From assembly GCA_964604825.1 (NCBI GenBank), contig CAZSAL010000004.1, positions 1 to 64,000 of the forward strand: DNA of 64,000 nucleotides. The letters run 5' to 3'. Source of the stretch: CAZSAL01 sp964604825. GTDB taxonomy: Bacteria > Elusimicrobiota > Elusimicrobia > 2-01-FULL-59-12. The notes beneath the pieces are model-generated. The model was given only the letters and a program-made list of their open reading frames with translations, was not told the origin of the DNA and ran no database searches. Positions 26,524 through 36,800 of this stretch are shown here, in pieces (position 1 is the first letter of the stretch; every line of letters begins with the position of its first letter). The position numbers and the translations under genes were made by a program.

Positions 26524-27245
26524 AACGCAGAGTCCTTGTGACAGGGGCGAGCGGTGGCATTGGTTGCGCCATTGCTCGGACATTGGCCGATGCTGGGTTC
26601 CATTTGACGCTCCACTATCGTCGCGACCGGCAGTCGGCGGAAAATACGGCGATGGCGATTCGAAAAAACGGGGGACGTCCAAGACTGATACATTTTGATG
26701 TGACCGATCGAAACGCAAGCCGACATGCTCTTGAACAAGAGATAAAGAAGCATGGCGCATTCTGGGGCGTGGTTTGTAGTACAGGAGTGATCGCCGACGG
26801 CCCATTCCCAGCGATGACCGGATCTGATTGGGATCGAGTCATTCGGACTAATCTTGACGCTTTTTACAATATCCTATCCCCTCTGACTATGCCCATGATC
26901 CATCTGAAGGATGGCGGGCGTATCGTCACTTTGTCCTCCTTGTCAGGCTTGGCGGGGAATCGCGGGCAGGTTAACTACAGTGCGGCAGAAGCTGGCATCA
27001 TCGGTGCAACGAAAGCTCTTTCCAAAGAACTCGCCAAGCGCCAAATCACCGTCAATAGCGTGGCTCCTGGTTTGATTGAAACTGATTTGATCACACCGGA
27101 GATACGCGAGCAGGTTCTACCGAACATTCCGATGCATCGACTAGGACATCCACAAGAAGTGGCGGCGACCGTGGCATTTCTATTTTCTGAAGGCGCGGGA
27201 TACATAACGGGCCAGGTTCTGTCCGTAAATGGGGGCATCCTGTGA
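26520..27245 (+). CDS. FabG-like ketoreductase with altered active site
   Basis: This short-chain dehydrogenase has the NADPH motif TGASGGIG (from about residue 7), the catalytic Ser in LSSLSG and Tyr153. The usual YxxxK motif reads Tyr-Ser-Ala-Ala-Glu, so the conserved Lys is Glu157 (codon GAA). That Lys normally lowers the pKa of the Tyr and binds the nicotinamide ribose, so activity may be reduced unless another residue replaces it. The gene is coupled on both sides and stands where the ApeQ-like reductase is expected. Confidence 0.88.
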   Translation: MKRRVLVTGASGGIGCAIARTLADAGFHLTLHYRRDRQSAENTAMAIRKNGGRPRLIHFDVTDRNASRHALEQEIKKHGAFWGVVCSTGVIADGPFPAMTGSDWDRVIRTNLDAFYNILSPLTMPMIHLKDGGRIVTLSSLSGLAGNRGQVNYSAAEAGIIGATKALSKELAKRQITVNSVAPGLIETDLITPEIREQVLPNIPMHRLGHPQEVAATVAFLFSEGAGYITGQVLSVNGGIL

Positions 27246-28489
27246 AACGTCGGGTTGTTGTGACGGGAATGGCCGGGATTTCTCCCATTGGATCTGATTG
27301 GCCCACAGTGCGGAAACATCTGAGAGAGGGCATTTCGGGTGTTTCCTCGATGCCGGAGTGGGTAGGTTGTAAGGGCCTTCAAAGTCATCTAGTCGCAAAG
27401 GCCAAATTCGAGATTCCGCAAGAATGGCATAGAAAACAGATCCGCACAATGGGGCGCGTTGCGCTCATGGCGACTTATACAGCACAGGAAGCCCTTCGCC
27501 AAGCACGGCTACTGGATCATCCCTCACTAACTGACGGATCATGTGGAGTATCATACGGCTCCACAGAAGGTTCGCCGCCTGCAGTCGAAGAATACTTTCG
27601 CAGTCTCGCTATCAAGCGAAGCTTAAAAGGACTCTCACCGTACACCTATATACAGCTGATGAGCCACACATGCGCAGCAAATCTCAGTCAATTTTTCAAA
27701 ATTAAGGGCCGTATCATCCCGACTTGTTCCGCGTGTACATCGGGGAGTCAGGGTATAGGGTACGCCTATGAAGCCATTAAAAACGGATATCAACGTGTCA
27801 TGGTCGGCGGGGGCGCCGAAGAACTACACCTGGCTGCAACCGTTGTCTTTGATGTTATGTTCGCGACTTCTACACAAAATCAAAAGCCTACGTCAACGCC
27901 CAGACCATTTGATAAACACCGAGACGGCCTCGTTATCGGTGAAGGGGCTGGAACATTGATTGTGGAAGACTTGGTTCACGCGAGAACCAGAGGCGCTACC
28001 ATTTATGCCGAGTTGGTAGGCTTTGGTACTAATAGCGATGGTGCTCATATTGTAAATCCCAGCATCGACGGTATGGAAGCCGCCATGCGACTTGCGCTTG
28101 ACGACGCAAAGCTCCGACCCTCAGGCATCGGGTATGTCAACGCCCACGGCACTGCAACGGAGTTGGGTGATATTGCTGAAACTCAGGCGACTGCTCGAAT
28201 CTTCGGTAAACATATGCCCATTAGCTCTCTGAAGAGCTATATGGGTCATACCCTCGGAGCCTGCGGCGCTTTGGAGGCTTGGATGTCTATCGAGATGATG
28301 CGAGAAGGATGGTTTGCTCCAACCCTTAATTTACGTGACGTCGACAAGCGTTGTGGCCGTTTGGACTACATTCGAAAGAAGCCTCGGGAGCTAAAAGTGG
28401 ACTATGTGATGTCGAATAATTTTGCCTTCGGCGGCGTGAACACTTCACTCATCTTCAGGCGCTGGTCGGGTTCCGGTGGATTACACTGA
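27242..28489 (+). CDS. FabF-type beta-ketoacyl-ACP synthase
   Basis: The active-site residues are Cys165 in CSACTSGSQGIG, His302 in NAHGTAT and His336 in YMGHTLGACG. The protein has full length (415 residues) and fits the ApeR-like elongating ketosynthase. It starts at GTG 27242, overlapping the reductase stop. It probably forms a heterodimer with the Cys-less ketosynthase-like protein at 25313, as described for aryl-polyene synthases. Confidence 0.93.
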   Translation: MKRRVVVTGMAGISPIGSDWPTVRKHLREGISGVSSMPEWVGCKGLQSHLVAKAKFEIPQEWHRKQIRTMGRVALMATYTAQEALRQARLLDHPSLTDGSCGVSYGSTEGSPPAVEEYFRSLAIKRSLKGLSPYTYIQLMSHTCAANLSQFFKIKGRIIPTCSACTSGSQGIGYAYEAIKNGYQRVMVGGGAEELHLAATVVFDVMFATSTQNQKPTSTPRPFDKHRDGLVIGEGAGTLIVEDLVHARTRGATIYAELVGFGTNSDGAHIVNPSIDGMEAAMRLALDDAKLRPSGIGYVNAHGTATELGDIAETQATARIFGKHMPISSLKSYMGHTLGACGALEAWMSIEMMREGWFAPTLNLRDVDKRCGRLDYIRKKPRELKVDYVMSNNFAFGGVNTSLIFRRWSGSGGLH

Positions 28490-28500
28490 TTGCCAGAGGC

Positions 28501-29127
28501 TTGACCGCCGTATTTGCCCTTCACCTCCTGACCGCCGCAGCGATGGCCGCGACCGTGGAACTGATGCCGATGGTCGGATTCCAAGTTAACGGATCGAAGG
28601 ATTTGGTAGGCCCGCGCAATGACCGAATGGACCTCAAAAACGTTGCTTTACGAGGAGTCTCAATCGGATATATGAACAAAGATAATGGAGAACTTGAATT
28701 TTCCTGGACACGAGCGAACAGCTCAGCGCAAATTCAACGATCCGGCGGCTTCCCTTCGGACCAATTTGATGTGAAAATCGACCAATTTCACCTCAATGCT
28801 CTTTACATGTTTAGTGATGATGCCGTACAGCCCTTCATACTGATTGGCGCAGGGGCCACACACCTGGCGCCGGTAACAGACCGCTCACCGACGACCCTAT
28901 TTTCGATGGCACTTGGTGGCGGTGTGAAATGGCTTTGGAACGATTACATTGGCCTCCGGCTGGACGGCAGATGGACTCCAGCCCTTTCACCTCAGGGCAC
29001 GCATTTCTTCTGCGATAACACCGGAGACACGGGATGTTACAGCACGCAAGCCAATTCCTACGCCAGCCATGTTGTCCCCGCACTGCAAAGCTTTGAATTC
29101 ACCAGCGGATTGCTCTTAAGGTATTAA
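28501..29127 (+). CDS. Outer-membrane beta-barrel protein
   Basis: A short signal peptide (ending near AAAMAA) is followed by alternating strands that end in an aromatic residue (SFEFTSGLLLRY), as in eight-stranded outer-membrane barrels. Regions such as VQPFILIGAGATHLAP and MALGGGVKWLWNDYIGLRLD are typical of OmpW/OmpA-like barrels. TTG 28501 has an AGAGGC ribosome site just upstream. CTG 28486 would give the same four-base overlap seen elsewhere in this operon. It may form the last step of pigment delivery or a channel (inference). Confidence 0.75.
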   Translation: MTAVFALHLLTAAAMAATVELMPMVGFQVNGSKDLVGPRNDRMDLKNVALRGVSIGYMNKDNGELEFSWTRANSSAQIQRSGGFPSDQFDVKIDQFHLNALYMFSDDAVQPFILIGAGATHLAPVTDRSPTTLFSMALGGGVKWLWNDYIGLRLDGRWTPALSPQGTHFFCDNTGDTGCYSTQANSYASHVVPALQSFEFTSGLLLRY

Positions 29128-30359
29128 TCTTTCTGCATTCGAACATGATCCGCGAGCGTCTTAACCGCACGCGCATGCTGTTTAACAAATGGATTAGTGT
29201 CATCCCAGACATATCCCGCCAGTACTGAGCAAATCTGCTTTTTGATTTTCGGGTCTTGTACCTTGGAGAAAAAGATCTCCTGCAAATCCCCGTTATACCA
29301 GCCGGTTACATAGGTCCGGAAAGTATTGATTCCACGCATCATGTAGTCAACATACTCCTTTTGGAAATCGACCTCTCCGCCCTTCAATTTACGCGAAACT
29401 AACTTTGCCGCCACCGATCCTGACTCCATGGCGAAGGTGACTCCCGAAGAGAACACGGGATCAAGGAATTCCGTCGCATTTCCAACCGTCACATAGCCCT
29501 TATCAAAGAATTTAGTTGATGTAATGGCGTAGCCTTCGATTGTGCGGGGCTCAATGACCATTTCTTGGTCAATAAATCGATCACGTAAGTAACGGGAGTC
29601 CCTAATCAACGCTCGCATGCGATCCGAATTCCCGGAAGGGTACGTTTGAAAAAACTCAGGGCTCCCCACGTAACCAACGGAGGTATTTCCGTTTGAAAAG
29701 GGAATAATCCAAATCCAGACATCGCGCTTATGAACTACGACCGTGATCCTGTTTCCTCCAACACCTTCAGGCCGATGACTGTCTTTCATGTGCGTAAAAT
29801 GTGTTTTTCGAGGATCGAAGCTGGATCGCTTATTTAGACCCAGCATGGTTGGAACGACCCGTCCATATCCACTCGCGTCAATCACGTAGCGAGCACTGAT
29901 TTGCTTCCTGTGCCCGTTTGCATCTCGCAAAGTCGTTACAGACGGCTCATCATCATTGAATTGTATCGAGACGACTTCCATTTCGAATTCTATTTGAACG
30001 CCTTTCCTGACCACTTCTTCTGCCAAGATCTGGTCAAAGTCAGCACGGGGTACTTGCCACGTCCATGACCAACCTTTCGTGAATTGTTCGGAGAAATTAA
30101 AGTCACAGGCTTTATCATCCATGAAGAATTGGGCACCATACTTCTTCTGAAACCCAGCCTTTTTGACGGCTTCTAGAAGCCCGGTCTCGTCCAAGTGGTC
30201 CATGACCCTCGGCAGGAGGCTCTCGCCTATTACAAATCGTGGGAATTTAGCCTTTTCGATAACCCGCACGTTAAGTCCGCTTTGATGAACGATAGAGGCA
30301 GCGATGCATCCGGCAGGCCCCGCTCCAATTACTAATACCTCTGTCTTTTCAATATCCAT
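29124..30359 (-). CDS. FAD-dependent oxidoreductase, halogenase-like
   Basis: The FAD-binding motif GAGPAGCIAA opens the protein. FPRFVIGESLLPRV and WIWIIPFSNGNTSVGYVG are the marks of the tryptophan-halogenase superfamily, the latter holding the WxWxIP motif. Flavin-dependent halogenases occur in some flexirubin and xanthomonadin clusters, so chlorination or bromination of the aryl head is plausible. A non-halogenating hydroxylase or reductase of the same superfamily is the alternative. The gene runs opposite to the main operon, its end overlapping the barrel gene by four bases, and closes the cluster. Confidence 0.82.
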   Translation of the reverse strand: MDIEKTEVLVIGAGPAGCIAASIVHQSGLNVRVIEKAKFPRFVIGESLLPRVMDHLDETGLLEAVKKAGFQKKYGAQFFMDDKACDFNFSEQFTKGWSWTWQVPRADFDQILAEEVVRKGVQIEFEMEVVSIQFNDDEPSVTTLRDANGHRKQISARYVIDASGYGRVVPTMLGLNKRSSFDPRKTHFTHMKDSHRPEGVGGNRITVVVHKRDVWIWIIPFSNGNTSVGYVGSPEFFQTYPSGNSDRMRALIRDSRYLRDRFIDQEMVIEPRTIEGYAITSTKFFDKGYVTVGNATEFLDPVFSSGVTFAMESGSVAAKLVSRKLKGGEVDFQKEYVDYMMRGINTFRTYVTGWYNGDLQEIFFSKVQDPKIKKQICSVLAGYVWDDTNPFVKQHARAVKTLADHVRMQKD

Positions 30360-30458
30360 TCGCTCTTTGCATTTTATAAGAGCTGGAAAAGAAATTCTGA
30401 AAATACGTGCATATTATGTTGGCCGAATTAAGGGGATCTTCCTTCCGTATGGCTAGGC

Positions 30459-30481
30459 CTTTGAGTGAATCCTCCACAAAT
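30459..30481 (-). pseudogene. SRAP gene remnant (first codons only)
   Basis: Read on the minus strand this encodes Ile-Cys-Gly-Gly-Phe-Thr-Gln, against Met-Cys-Gly-Arg-Phe-Thr-Gln at the start of the intact SRAP gene. The start codon is lost and the frame ends soon after. The break lies eight codons into the gene. Confidence 0.65.
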
Positions 30482-30691
30482 GAGTATTACATCTTATCTT
30501 GTCAGTGCAGAGGTACAATGATTAAGCCCACCTGAAATCAGACTTCGCAGTATAAGGATCGCGTGAATAAATTCGACAAGGACACCGGATGGACCCAGAC
30601 CAAGGCCATGTCGGCTTGTGGTTGTGGTCACAGGGAGAAGAGCCATCGACCCATCAGCCGGAAATGCAGTTTGTGCGACTGCCAGCAATTC
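30459..30691. repeat. Right copy of the locus that brackets the pigment cluster
   Basis: This is the second copy of 8933-9165. It holds a ruined SRAP 5' end, the matching promoter elements and the second zinc-ribbon-like gene. Its left edge is sharp: upstream of 30459 the sequence no longer resembles SRAP. The two copies could recombine and delete the 21 kb pigment cluster, or they may record how it entered. Confidence 0.85.
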
Positions 30692-30730
30692 AAGCCCGCT
30701 CAAAAATCGAAAACACATGACCCACGATAG
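30563..30730 (+). CDS. Small zinc-ribbon-like protein, right copy
   Basis: This 55-residue homologue of the frame at 9037 starts at GTG 30563, with AAGGA upstream. The core CGCGHREKSHRPISRKC and the following CSLCDC are kept, while the tail differs. Conservation of all Cys positions between two diverged copies argues that the protein is used. No function is known to me. It reads toward rmuC. Confidence 0.6.
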   Translation: MNKFDKDTGWTQTKAMSACGCGHREKSHRPISRKCSLCDCQQFKPAQKSKTHDPR

Positions 30731-30802
30731 TGTCGCATGGACGGTTCAGCCAGTGTTAACAAGCGCCGTAAAACCGAACCCGTAATTCATCCTATACGGG
30801 TG

Positions 30803-30808
30803 TATAAT
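30803..30808 (+). promoter_or_regulatory. Possible -10 box for rmuC
   Basis: A perfect TATAAT lies 67 bases before the rmuC start. No good -35 hexamer stands 17 bases upstream, so an extended -10 promoter (TGTATAAT) is the better reading. Confidence 0.35.
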
Positions 30809-30874
30809 CTGGGCTAAATGTGGCTGTTCATCACGATTTATTCTGAGTCGAACAATTCATAAGGTCGAGACAAA

Positions 30875-32098
30875 ATGGAAATACTGATCGCTGTCGGGTG
30901 TTTTACGGCAGGATTTCTTGTGGCGTGGGCGGTGTTCGGTCGTTCGCGAGGAATCCCTCGGGAACAGTATGACAATCTCCTCAAGGAGAAAACGGAAGCG
31001 ACCAGCGCGGTTTTGGGGTTAACCGGGAATGTCAGCCGTTTGGAAGCCGAAAAACAGGGGCTTCTGGAAAAACTGAAATCCGATAAGGCGGACCTCGAAA
31101 ACATCCAACAGAAATTTGAGGATCGCTTTAAAACTCTTGCGCAGGAAATTCTTGAAGCTCAACAAAAGAAGTTCCAGGAGTCCGGCGAGGCTGGCATCAA
31201 GTCCCTTGTTGATCCGCTTTGGAAACAGCTGAAAGACCTGCAGGAATACGCGATCGAGGCCAAAACCTTGAATCAGGATATGACTAAGGAAACCAAAAGC
31301 CTGGTCACCGCACTGCGCGGGGACTCCACAACGCAGGGACGCTGGGGGGAAATGCAGCTAAACCACATCTTAGATCGTTCAGGCCTCAAGGAAGGTGAAG
31401 GCTATGTGGTTCAAGGGAAGGGCCTTGGGCTCAAAGGGGAAGATGGGGAACTTCAAAAACCGGACGTTATAATCAACATCCCAGATCCCGAGAAACCCAA
31501 GCACTTGATCATCGATTCCAAGGTCTCTCTTACCTCTTACGACGCCTACGTCAATTCGGATGACATGGATGTCAAACAACAATCCATCAAGGAATTTTTA
31601 GTCTCGATAAGAAATCACGTTGATGATCTGGGTGGCAAACGTTACGACCGAAGCGAAAAGCTGAATTCGCCTGATTTCGTCTTAATGTTTATTCCTATTG
31701 AAGGAGCCTTCGCATTGGCCGTCCAATCGGATAAGGACATTTTCGCCGATGCCTGGGAAAAGCACATCGTCATCGCCAGCCCTACCACGCTTTTGGCGAC
31801 CCTGAGAACGGTAGCCGCCCTATGGAGCCAAGAACGGGTCAGCCGCAACGTCCTGGCTATCGCCGAACGAGCAGGCAAGCTGCATGAAAAATTCGCGGGG
31901 TTCCTGGGCGATCTCGAAGAAGTCGGTAAGAAACTCAAAAGTGCCCAATCCAGTTATGATGAAGCGATCAACAAGATCACTGGCCGTGGAGGCCTCACAT
32001 CTCAAGTCGAATCCCTCAAATCCCTGGGTGCCAAAACCTCCAAAACAATCGACGCAAAATTCTTGCCAGTCACTGAAAACGAGAGTGACAAATACTAA
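30875..32098 (+). CDS. rmuC: RmuC-family DNA recombination protein
   Basis: An N-terminal membrane anchor (about residues 3-22) is followed by a long coiled coil (about 30-120). The RmuC nuclease-like domain comes next: TTQGRWGEMQLNHILDRSG, then KPDVIINIPD and HLIIDSKVSLTSYDAY. RmuC limits recombination at inverted repeats and is a predicted PD-(D/E)xK-type nuclease. The length (407 residues) is normal. It lies at the start of a defence-like region, eight bases before the nitrilase gene, and may share its transcript. Confidence 0.93.
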   Translation: MEILIAVGCFTAGFLVAWAVFGRSRGIPREQYDNLLKEKTEATSAVLGLTGNVSRLEAEKQGLLEKLKSDKADLENIQQKFEDRFKTLAQEILEAQQKKFQESGEAGIKSLVDPLWKQLKDLQEYAIEAKTLNQDMTKETKSLVTALRGDSTTQGRWGEMQLNHILDRSGLKEGEGYVVQGKGLGLKGEDGELQKPDVIINIPDPEKPKHLIIDSKVSLTSYDAYVNSDDMDVKQQSIKEFLVSIRNHVDDLGGKRYDRSEKLNSPDFVLMFIPIEGAFALAVQSDKDIFADAWEKHIVIASPTTLLATLRTVAALWSQERVSRNVLAIAERAGKLHEKFAGFLGDLEEVGKKLKSAQSSYDEAINKITGRGGLTSQVESLKSLGAKTSKTIDAKFLPVTENESDKY

Positions 32099-32105
32099 TG
32101 CAGCT

Positions 32106-33833
32106 ATGCAGTTAAAGTACATAGATCAATTCCTAGCGGCCAATGGCCTCGCAAACCCATCTTTGGCTGTCCTTCGTTCAACGGGGGACCGTTATGATGC
32201 GATGCTTCTTCAGCCTGACTCTGAAGTTGTATGTCGGAATGATTTTATCGGTAATGCCGACCCCACAACAGCGGATAAGAAGCACTTGGCTTTCTTTCAG
32301 CTCGCCTCCTCTAAAGCAGTCCACCTCGCTATAACTCCAGAATACTCGACTCCTTGGCAAACCGTTGAGAAACTTATTAATCGGTCAGTTATGCCTTCGG
32401 ACGATGCGCTATGGGTGATTGGCTGTGAAGCCATAACCCCTGCTGCACTATCAACATTTCGGCAAGAGCATCCAAGCGTGACTTGGATAATTCCTGAATC
32501 GCCACAGCGTGGTACACGTACCTTTTTAGATCCGCTGTTGTACCTGTTCAAAACACGGACTCAAGCTGGAGATAGCAAGATCGTTAGCCTGGTGCAATTC
32601 AAGACTCAAGAAATGGGGGGAGATCGTGACGCCTTCCTGGAGCGGAATAACTTAATCAAGGGTGATACGATCTTTATTCTAAGAAACGATGAGGGTTCCA
32701 TCTACCTGTTCACGCTTATTTGTTCAGATGCTTTGAGTTTTACGCCCAGAGACCTTAAGAACCCAGAACAACCGCATCTTATATTGCACATCCAACTTAA
32801 CCCCGACCCACGACATCCGGCCATCCAGAAATACCGTAAGGACTTATTTGACACAAAATCGGACAACAAGGAAATTCTATGCTTGAACTGGGCTAGAAAC
32901 ATCCGTGTTCAAGGCAAAGACGATCCTTTAAACGAGATTTCGGGATCGGCTATATACACCAAGTCCCCCGAACTCGATACAAGGGACGCATCCGTATTGA
33001 ACAACCATGCGGGTGGTCTATATTTGACGCATTGGAAATCGGCTCGAGGAAATGTTTTTTTTCTCAACTATATTGAGTCTGTGTTCTACTTTTCATCAAC
33101 ACGCCCATCACAAACGGAAGCTCCCCCTCAAACCGCAACTAGAACGGGACCTCAGATGATGTCGACTTTTCGCTGGGATTCTCGCGGACTTGATTGGCTG
33201 CAGGTCTCAGAGGCTGATAGCGGCATAGCAGGGCTTTGCAGTCAATTCGATCTGGCGCAATTTAAACGGACCGCCGCATCGGATAATCCTCTAGAATTCG
33301 AGCGCCTGCTAACGCTTTCATGTGGGCTGATAAAAGGCACTACATGGAACCCATCGCCAGACTTTTTGCGAATATTTGAGATCGACGACAAAGAGCTTGT
33401 TTTTAGAGTGGCCTTTTGCCAGGACCCACACCCAGATGCTAGCGCTTTCAGAGGTCGCACACTCAATCACTTGAAGGCATTGCGTGACATCTTGGCTGAT
33501 CCTAGCCAATTCCCGATGACAATTGCTGACTTGGCTGGTAATTGTGAGATCAAATACATGTCTGCAGAAGCACCATTGAACCTATTCTCGGTCACGACGG
33601 GAGATCCCGCATTCGTTGCTTATGTTGGTCACGAAGGATCGCTTGCCGATAAGCGACAGCTTTACGATAAGATGGTCACATTCTGCTCTGCCAAGGATAA
33701 TGCCCGGAGTCGGGTTGTTTTGTGGTACCACGTCGGTCTTAGCATAGACAAAGTATTCGATCAGACTGCTCCAACTGTTGCCAAGGACTTAACTGAACCA
33801 CCTCAATCGATCGTCAAGGATTCTAACCCATGA
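32106..33833 (+). CDS. Nitrilase-fold protein of a putative defence pair
   Basis: Residues 60-290 look like a carbon-nitrogen hydrolase. The expected Glu-Lys-Cys triad can be placed at Glu79 (TPEYSTPW), Lys166 (VQFKTQEM) and Cys206 (LICSDALSF). The remaining 285 residues match nothing I recognise. The protein could cleave a C-N bond in a nucleotide, NAD-like molecule or protein. I chose ATG 32106; the longer frame from 31884 lies within rmuC. Its stop overlaps the start of the Rad50-like ATPase (ATGA), so the two are translated together. Nitrilase domains also occur fused to some defence reverse transcriptases (UG1/DRT1), which makes an immune role credible. Confidence 0.6.
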   Translation: MQLKYIDQFLAANGLANPSLAVLRSTGDRYDAMLLQPDSEVVCRNDFIGNADPTTADKKHLAFFQLASSKAVHLAITPEYSTPWQTVEKLINRSVMPSDDALWVIGCEAITPAALSTFRQEHPSVTWIIPESPQRGTRTFLDPLLYLFKTRTQAGDSKIVSLVQFKTQEMGGDRDAFLERNNLIKGDTIFILRNDEGSIYLFTLICSDALSFTPRDLKNPEQPHLILHIQLNPDPRHPAIQKYRKDLFDTKSDNKEILCLNWARNIRVQGKDDPLNEISGSAIYTKSPELDTRDASVLNNHAGGLYLTHWKSARGNVFFLNYIESVFYFSSTRPSQTEAPPQTATRTGPQMMSTFRWDSRGLDWLQVSEADSGIAGLCSQFDLAQFKRTAASDNPLEFERLLTLSCGLIKGTTWNPSPDFLRIFEIDDKELVFRVAFCQDPHPDASAFRGRTLNHLKALRDILADPSQFPMTIADLAGNCEIKYMSAEAPLNLFSVTTGDPAFVAYVGHEGSLADKRQLYDKMVTFCSAKDNARSRVVLWYHVGLSIDKVFDQTAPTVAKDLTEPPQSIVKDSNP

Positions 33834-36800
33834 ATCTTGCAAGCCTAGAAACCTTCCTAGATAAGAATTTTCAAGTCGTGGAGCATCGTAAGTCTGAACG
33901 GATAATCACCGCCCACTTGATTCGTCGGGAATGCGTTGTGGCAATGTACTTTTTCGATTACAGTGAACATATCTTGGAACCCGGGTTTAACCTCTCGACC
34001 TTCCAAGAAGACAATATAGCTAAGGAATATTACAAGCAGAGTTCATGGCTGCAATGGAATATGAATCTCATTTTTGTAATGACACCAGAGCACTTTCATA
34101 ATATCGCTGGGTCACCCACGCAAATCTCAATCGAAGCCGATCGTTTGTACTGCCGCAAGCATATTTGCTCTGTCACAGACCTCGACTCATTATTCCCGCT
34201 ATCAAAGCCGATCTTTTCTGACAGCCAAGGGATGAGTTCTGACTTGACCAGCCGTTGGCATGAGAAATTAGCCGGCGCTGGACTTCATGATGTGTTGTCG
34301 GAGGCCCCATTTGCGCAAGTCATTCGGGAAATCATCGAGCCGCCATCCGACAAGGTTCCTTCTCCTCAGATTGACCTTAGCACAAGAGATGTCAGCGACA
34401 ACGCTGGATTAAAAGTGCAGCTGGATAGGCTAGATATTAGGAACTTTCGCGTGAAACCATCCCACAAAGCCTATAAATTAGGCATGGTTAATATTATTTG
34501 TGGTCCAAATGGCGTCGGTAAAACGTCTTTTCTCGAGGCCATCGAACTATGTCTATGCGGCCGAACGTTCCGCGGTGGCGCGCAACTCGGAAGCGATATA
34601 GCTTACTGGGTTCGAGGTTTAGGACAATCGCTTACACTTGCGCTCGATGACAACAGGCTCTATCAGAGTCGCGATCTGCGCTGGTACAACAATCGGTATT
34701 CTAGGGGGAATAATCTCTCTCATAGTTTTAATAAATTCAATTTCTACGACACAGATCAGGCCTATAGGCTCTCATACAAGACCGACCCCAATGAAATCCG
34801 GTCTGCCTTTGCAAGTCTGGCGCTGGGAGAACGAGTCAACTTTTTCGACGAACGCATTCGCCGTGTGCGTCATGAACTCGGAGATGAACTAATTCGCCGA
34901 CAGGCTAGGATAAAGGCTCTTGAGGCCCAGATTCAACAAAATGAATTAGAAATTAAGGAGCTATCGCTGGGCCTGCCCCCACCCGAGCCAATACTGGAGG
35001 TTCTAACGAATGATCTCCGCCGCATTTTATGGAAAGGATCTATTCCTCTCGAGAACGACAATAATCTATCGACGATAGAAGCGCCGCTCCTTGACGCTCG
35101 ATCTAAACTCCGAGAATTAATGCAAATCCTAAACCCTTGGGTTTCGCCTCTTTCCAAGAAAGCGATCGCCGATGTAGATACCAAGCTCAGTAAAGTTCTT
35201 TCGAAAGTCGCAGAATTGGAAGCCCGAATTGAGAATTCCTCTAAATCAGGTAATGCGACGCAGACCGCGATCAACGGAAAGCTCCGGACTGTTGAATTGT
35301 TAAAACGCGCATTGGAGTATGCACGCATTGGGCCCTGGAACCGCTTTTCAGGTGTAGACGAACGCATTGCTAAGCTGGAAAACACTTTGACTCGCCTAGA
35401 TGTTGTTCTTCAACTCATATCGGACTGCGATACGACACTTTTCCAAGACAATCATACGCCCGTCTTGACATACGTACAACAGCTGACTTCAAAATGCGAA
35501 GCCTTTCAAGCTGAATTAGATCGCATGAGCAAAGCAATTAACAATTTACGTAAAACATTAGACCACCTGGGTCAACTGAGTTCCGATCTACGCAGAATTG
35601 GTTTAGAGATCATCTCTCTCAAGCCGGATTCAGAGGAGTGTCCGCTTTGCCATGCAAATCATCCAAAGGGGGAGCTGAAGGTTCATGTAGAGCAGGTGGA
35701 TTCGAGGCTAGCGACCTTGCCCGATTTGGAAAAGCTAAATGCGCAATACAGTAAGCTAACTACTAATTTAAAAGATGCCCGACAACTACTTGATTCTGCC
35801 CGGATGATTCAACGCGCAATCCGCGAGTATTCTTCAGCTCCGAACAGTGACCGAGTGGATTTCGTGGCGGCTATCGCTTCATTGAAGGGGATTTTACCAG
35901 CTCGTGAAATTGCCGCAAACGAGCATGGCCGGGAGGTCGCATTTCGGCAATCTTTAGCGGCTAAGAGGCTTTCAGAAGATGACCTACGGACCATCGCTGC
36001 CGACTTAACGGAAATGAAGGACGGGTTTCAATTGCATTTGCAAACTGAAGAATCTCTGTCTGTACAACTCAATAACTTGAATGAAGAAATACTGACACTC
36101 CGTCAAGAACTGACAAAGCATGGCGCTGAGCGTCAGCGTGATCAGCAAGCTTTGCTAACATTGTGTCAGGATGTGTTAATCGAGGAAACCGATACCCAGA
36201 AATCACTTCTTATCATACGCTCAAGATCCACAGCGTGCCGACGTGCTATTGGGAATCTTCAGGATATAGAGCAGGCAATTGACGTCTCAGACGACATGAT
36301 CCTGACTGATTTACTAAATGTTACTGAACGTGCCTTAGGATACCTCGGCAAACTCAACCAACTCAGGACTGAAGCCCAAAGCCGGACAAAAGCGTTGCAA
36401 TTTCGAAGCAACGCAGTTGCAACGCTCAAGGCACAACATTTGGCAGAAAGCGAACCTCTCCGCCGGATAAAGAATGCGCTCGAACCACTAGAATATATTG
36501 TTCAACACGACAACAAGGAACAAGCGTTAGAAACATTCTTCGCTGCCTACAGGGATAGAATTCTGCAAATATTTCGGACAATGCATTCCCCGAGGGAATT
36601 CGATGACATCATGATAAGCGATAGTACGGTCACTTTGCGCAATCTAAATGGGAATATTTCTGGTTTAAACAATATTAGCACCGGCCAACGAGCGGCGCTC
36701 GCACTTTCCATATTTCTGTCCCTCAATGCCTCTCTGCAAGATGGCCCATCAATGATTCTCATTGATGATGCTGTTGCCAATGTGGATGACATTAATTGCG

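Noticed and set aside
31884..32105. Longer N-terminus for the nitrilase-fold protein
   Set aside because: These 74 codons overlap rmuC in another frame and lack any family pattern; ATG 32106 follows the rmuC stop directly.
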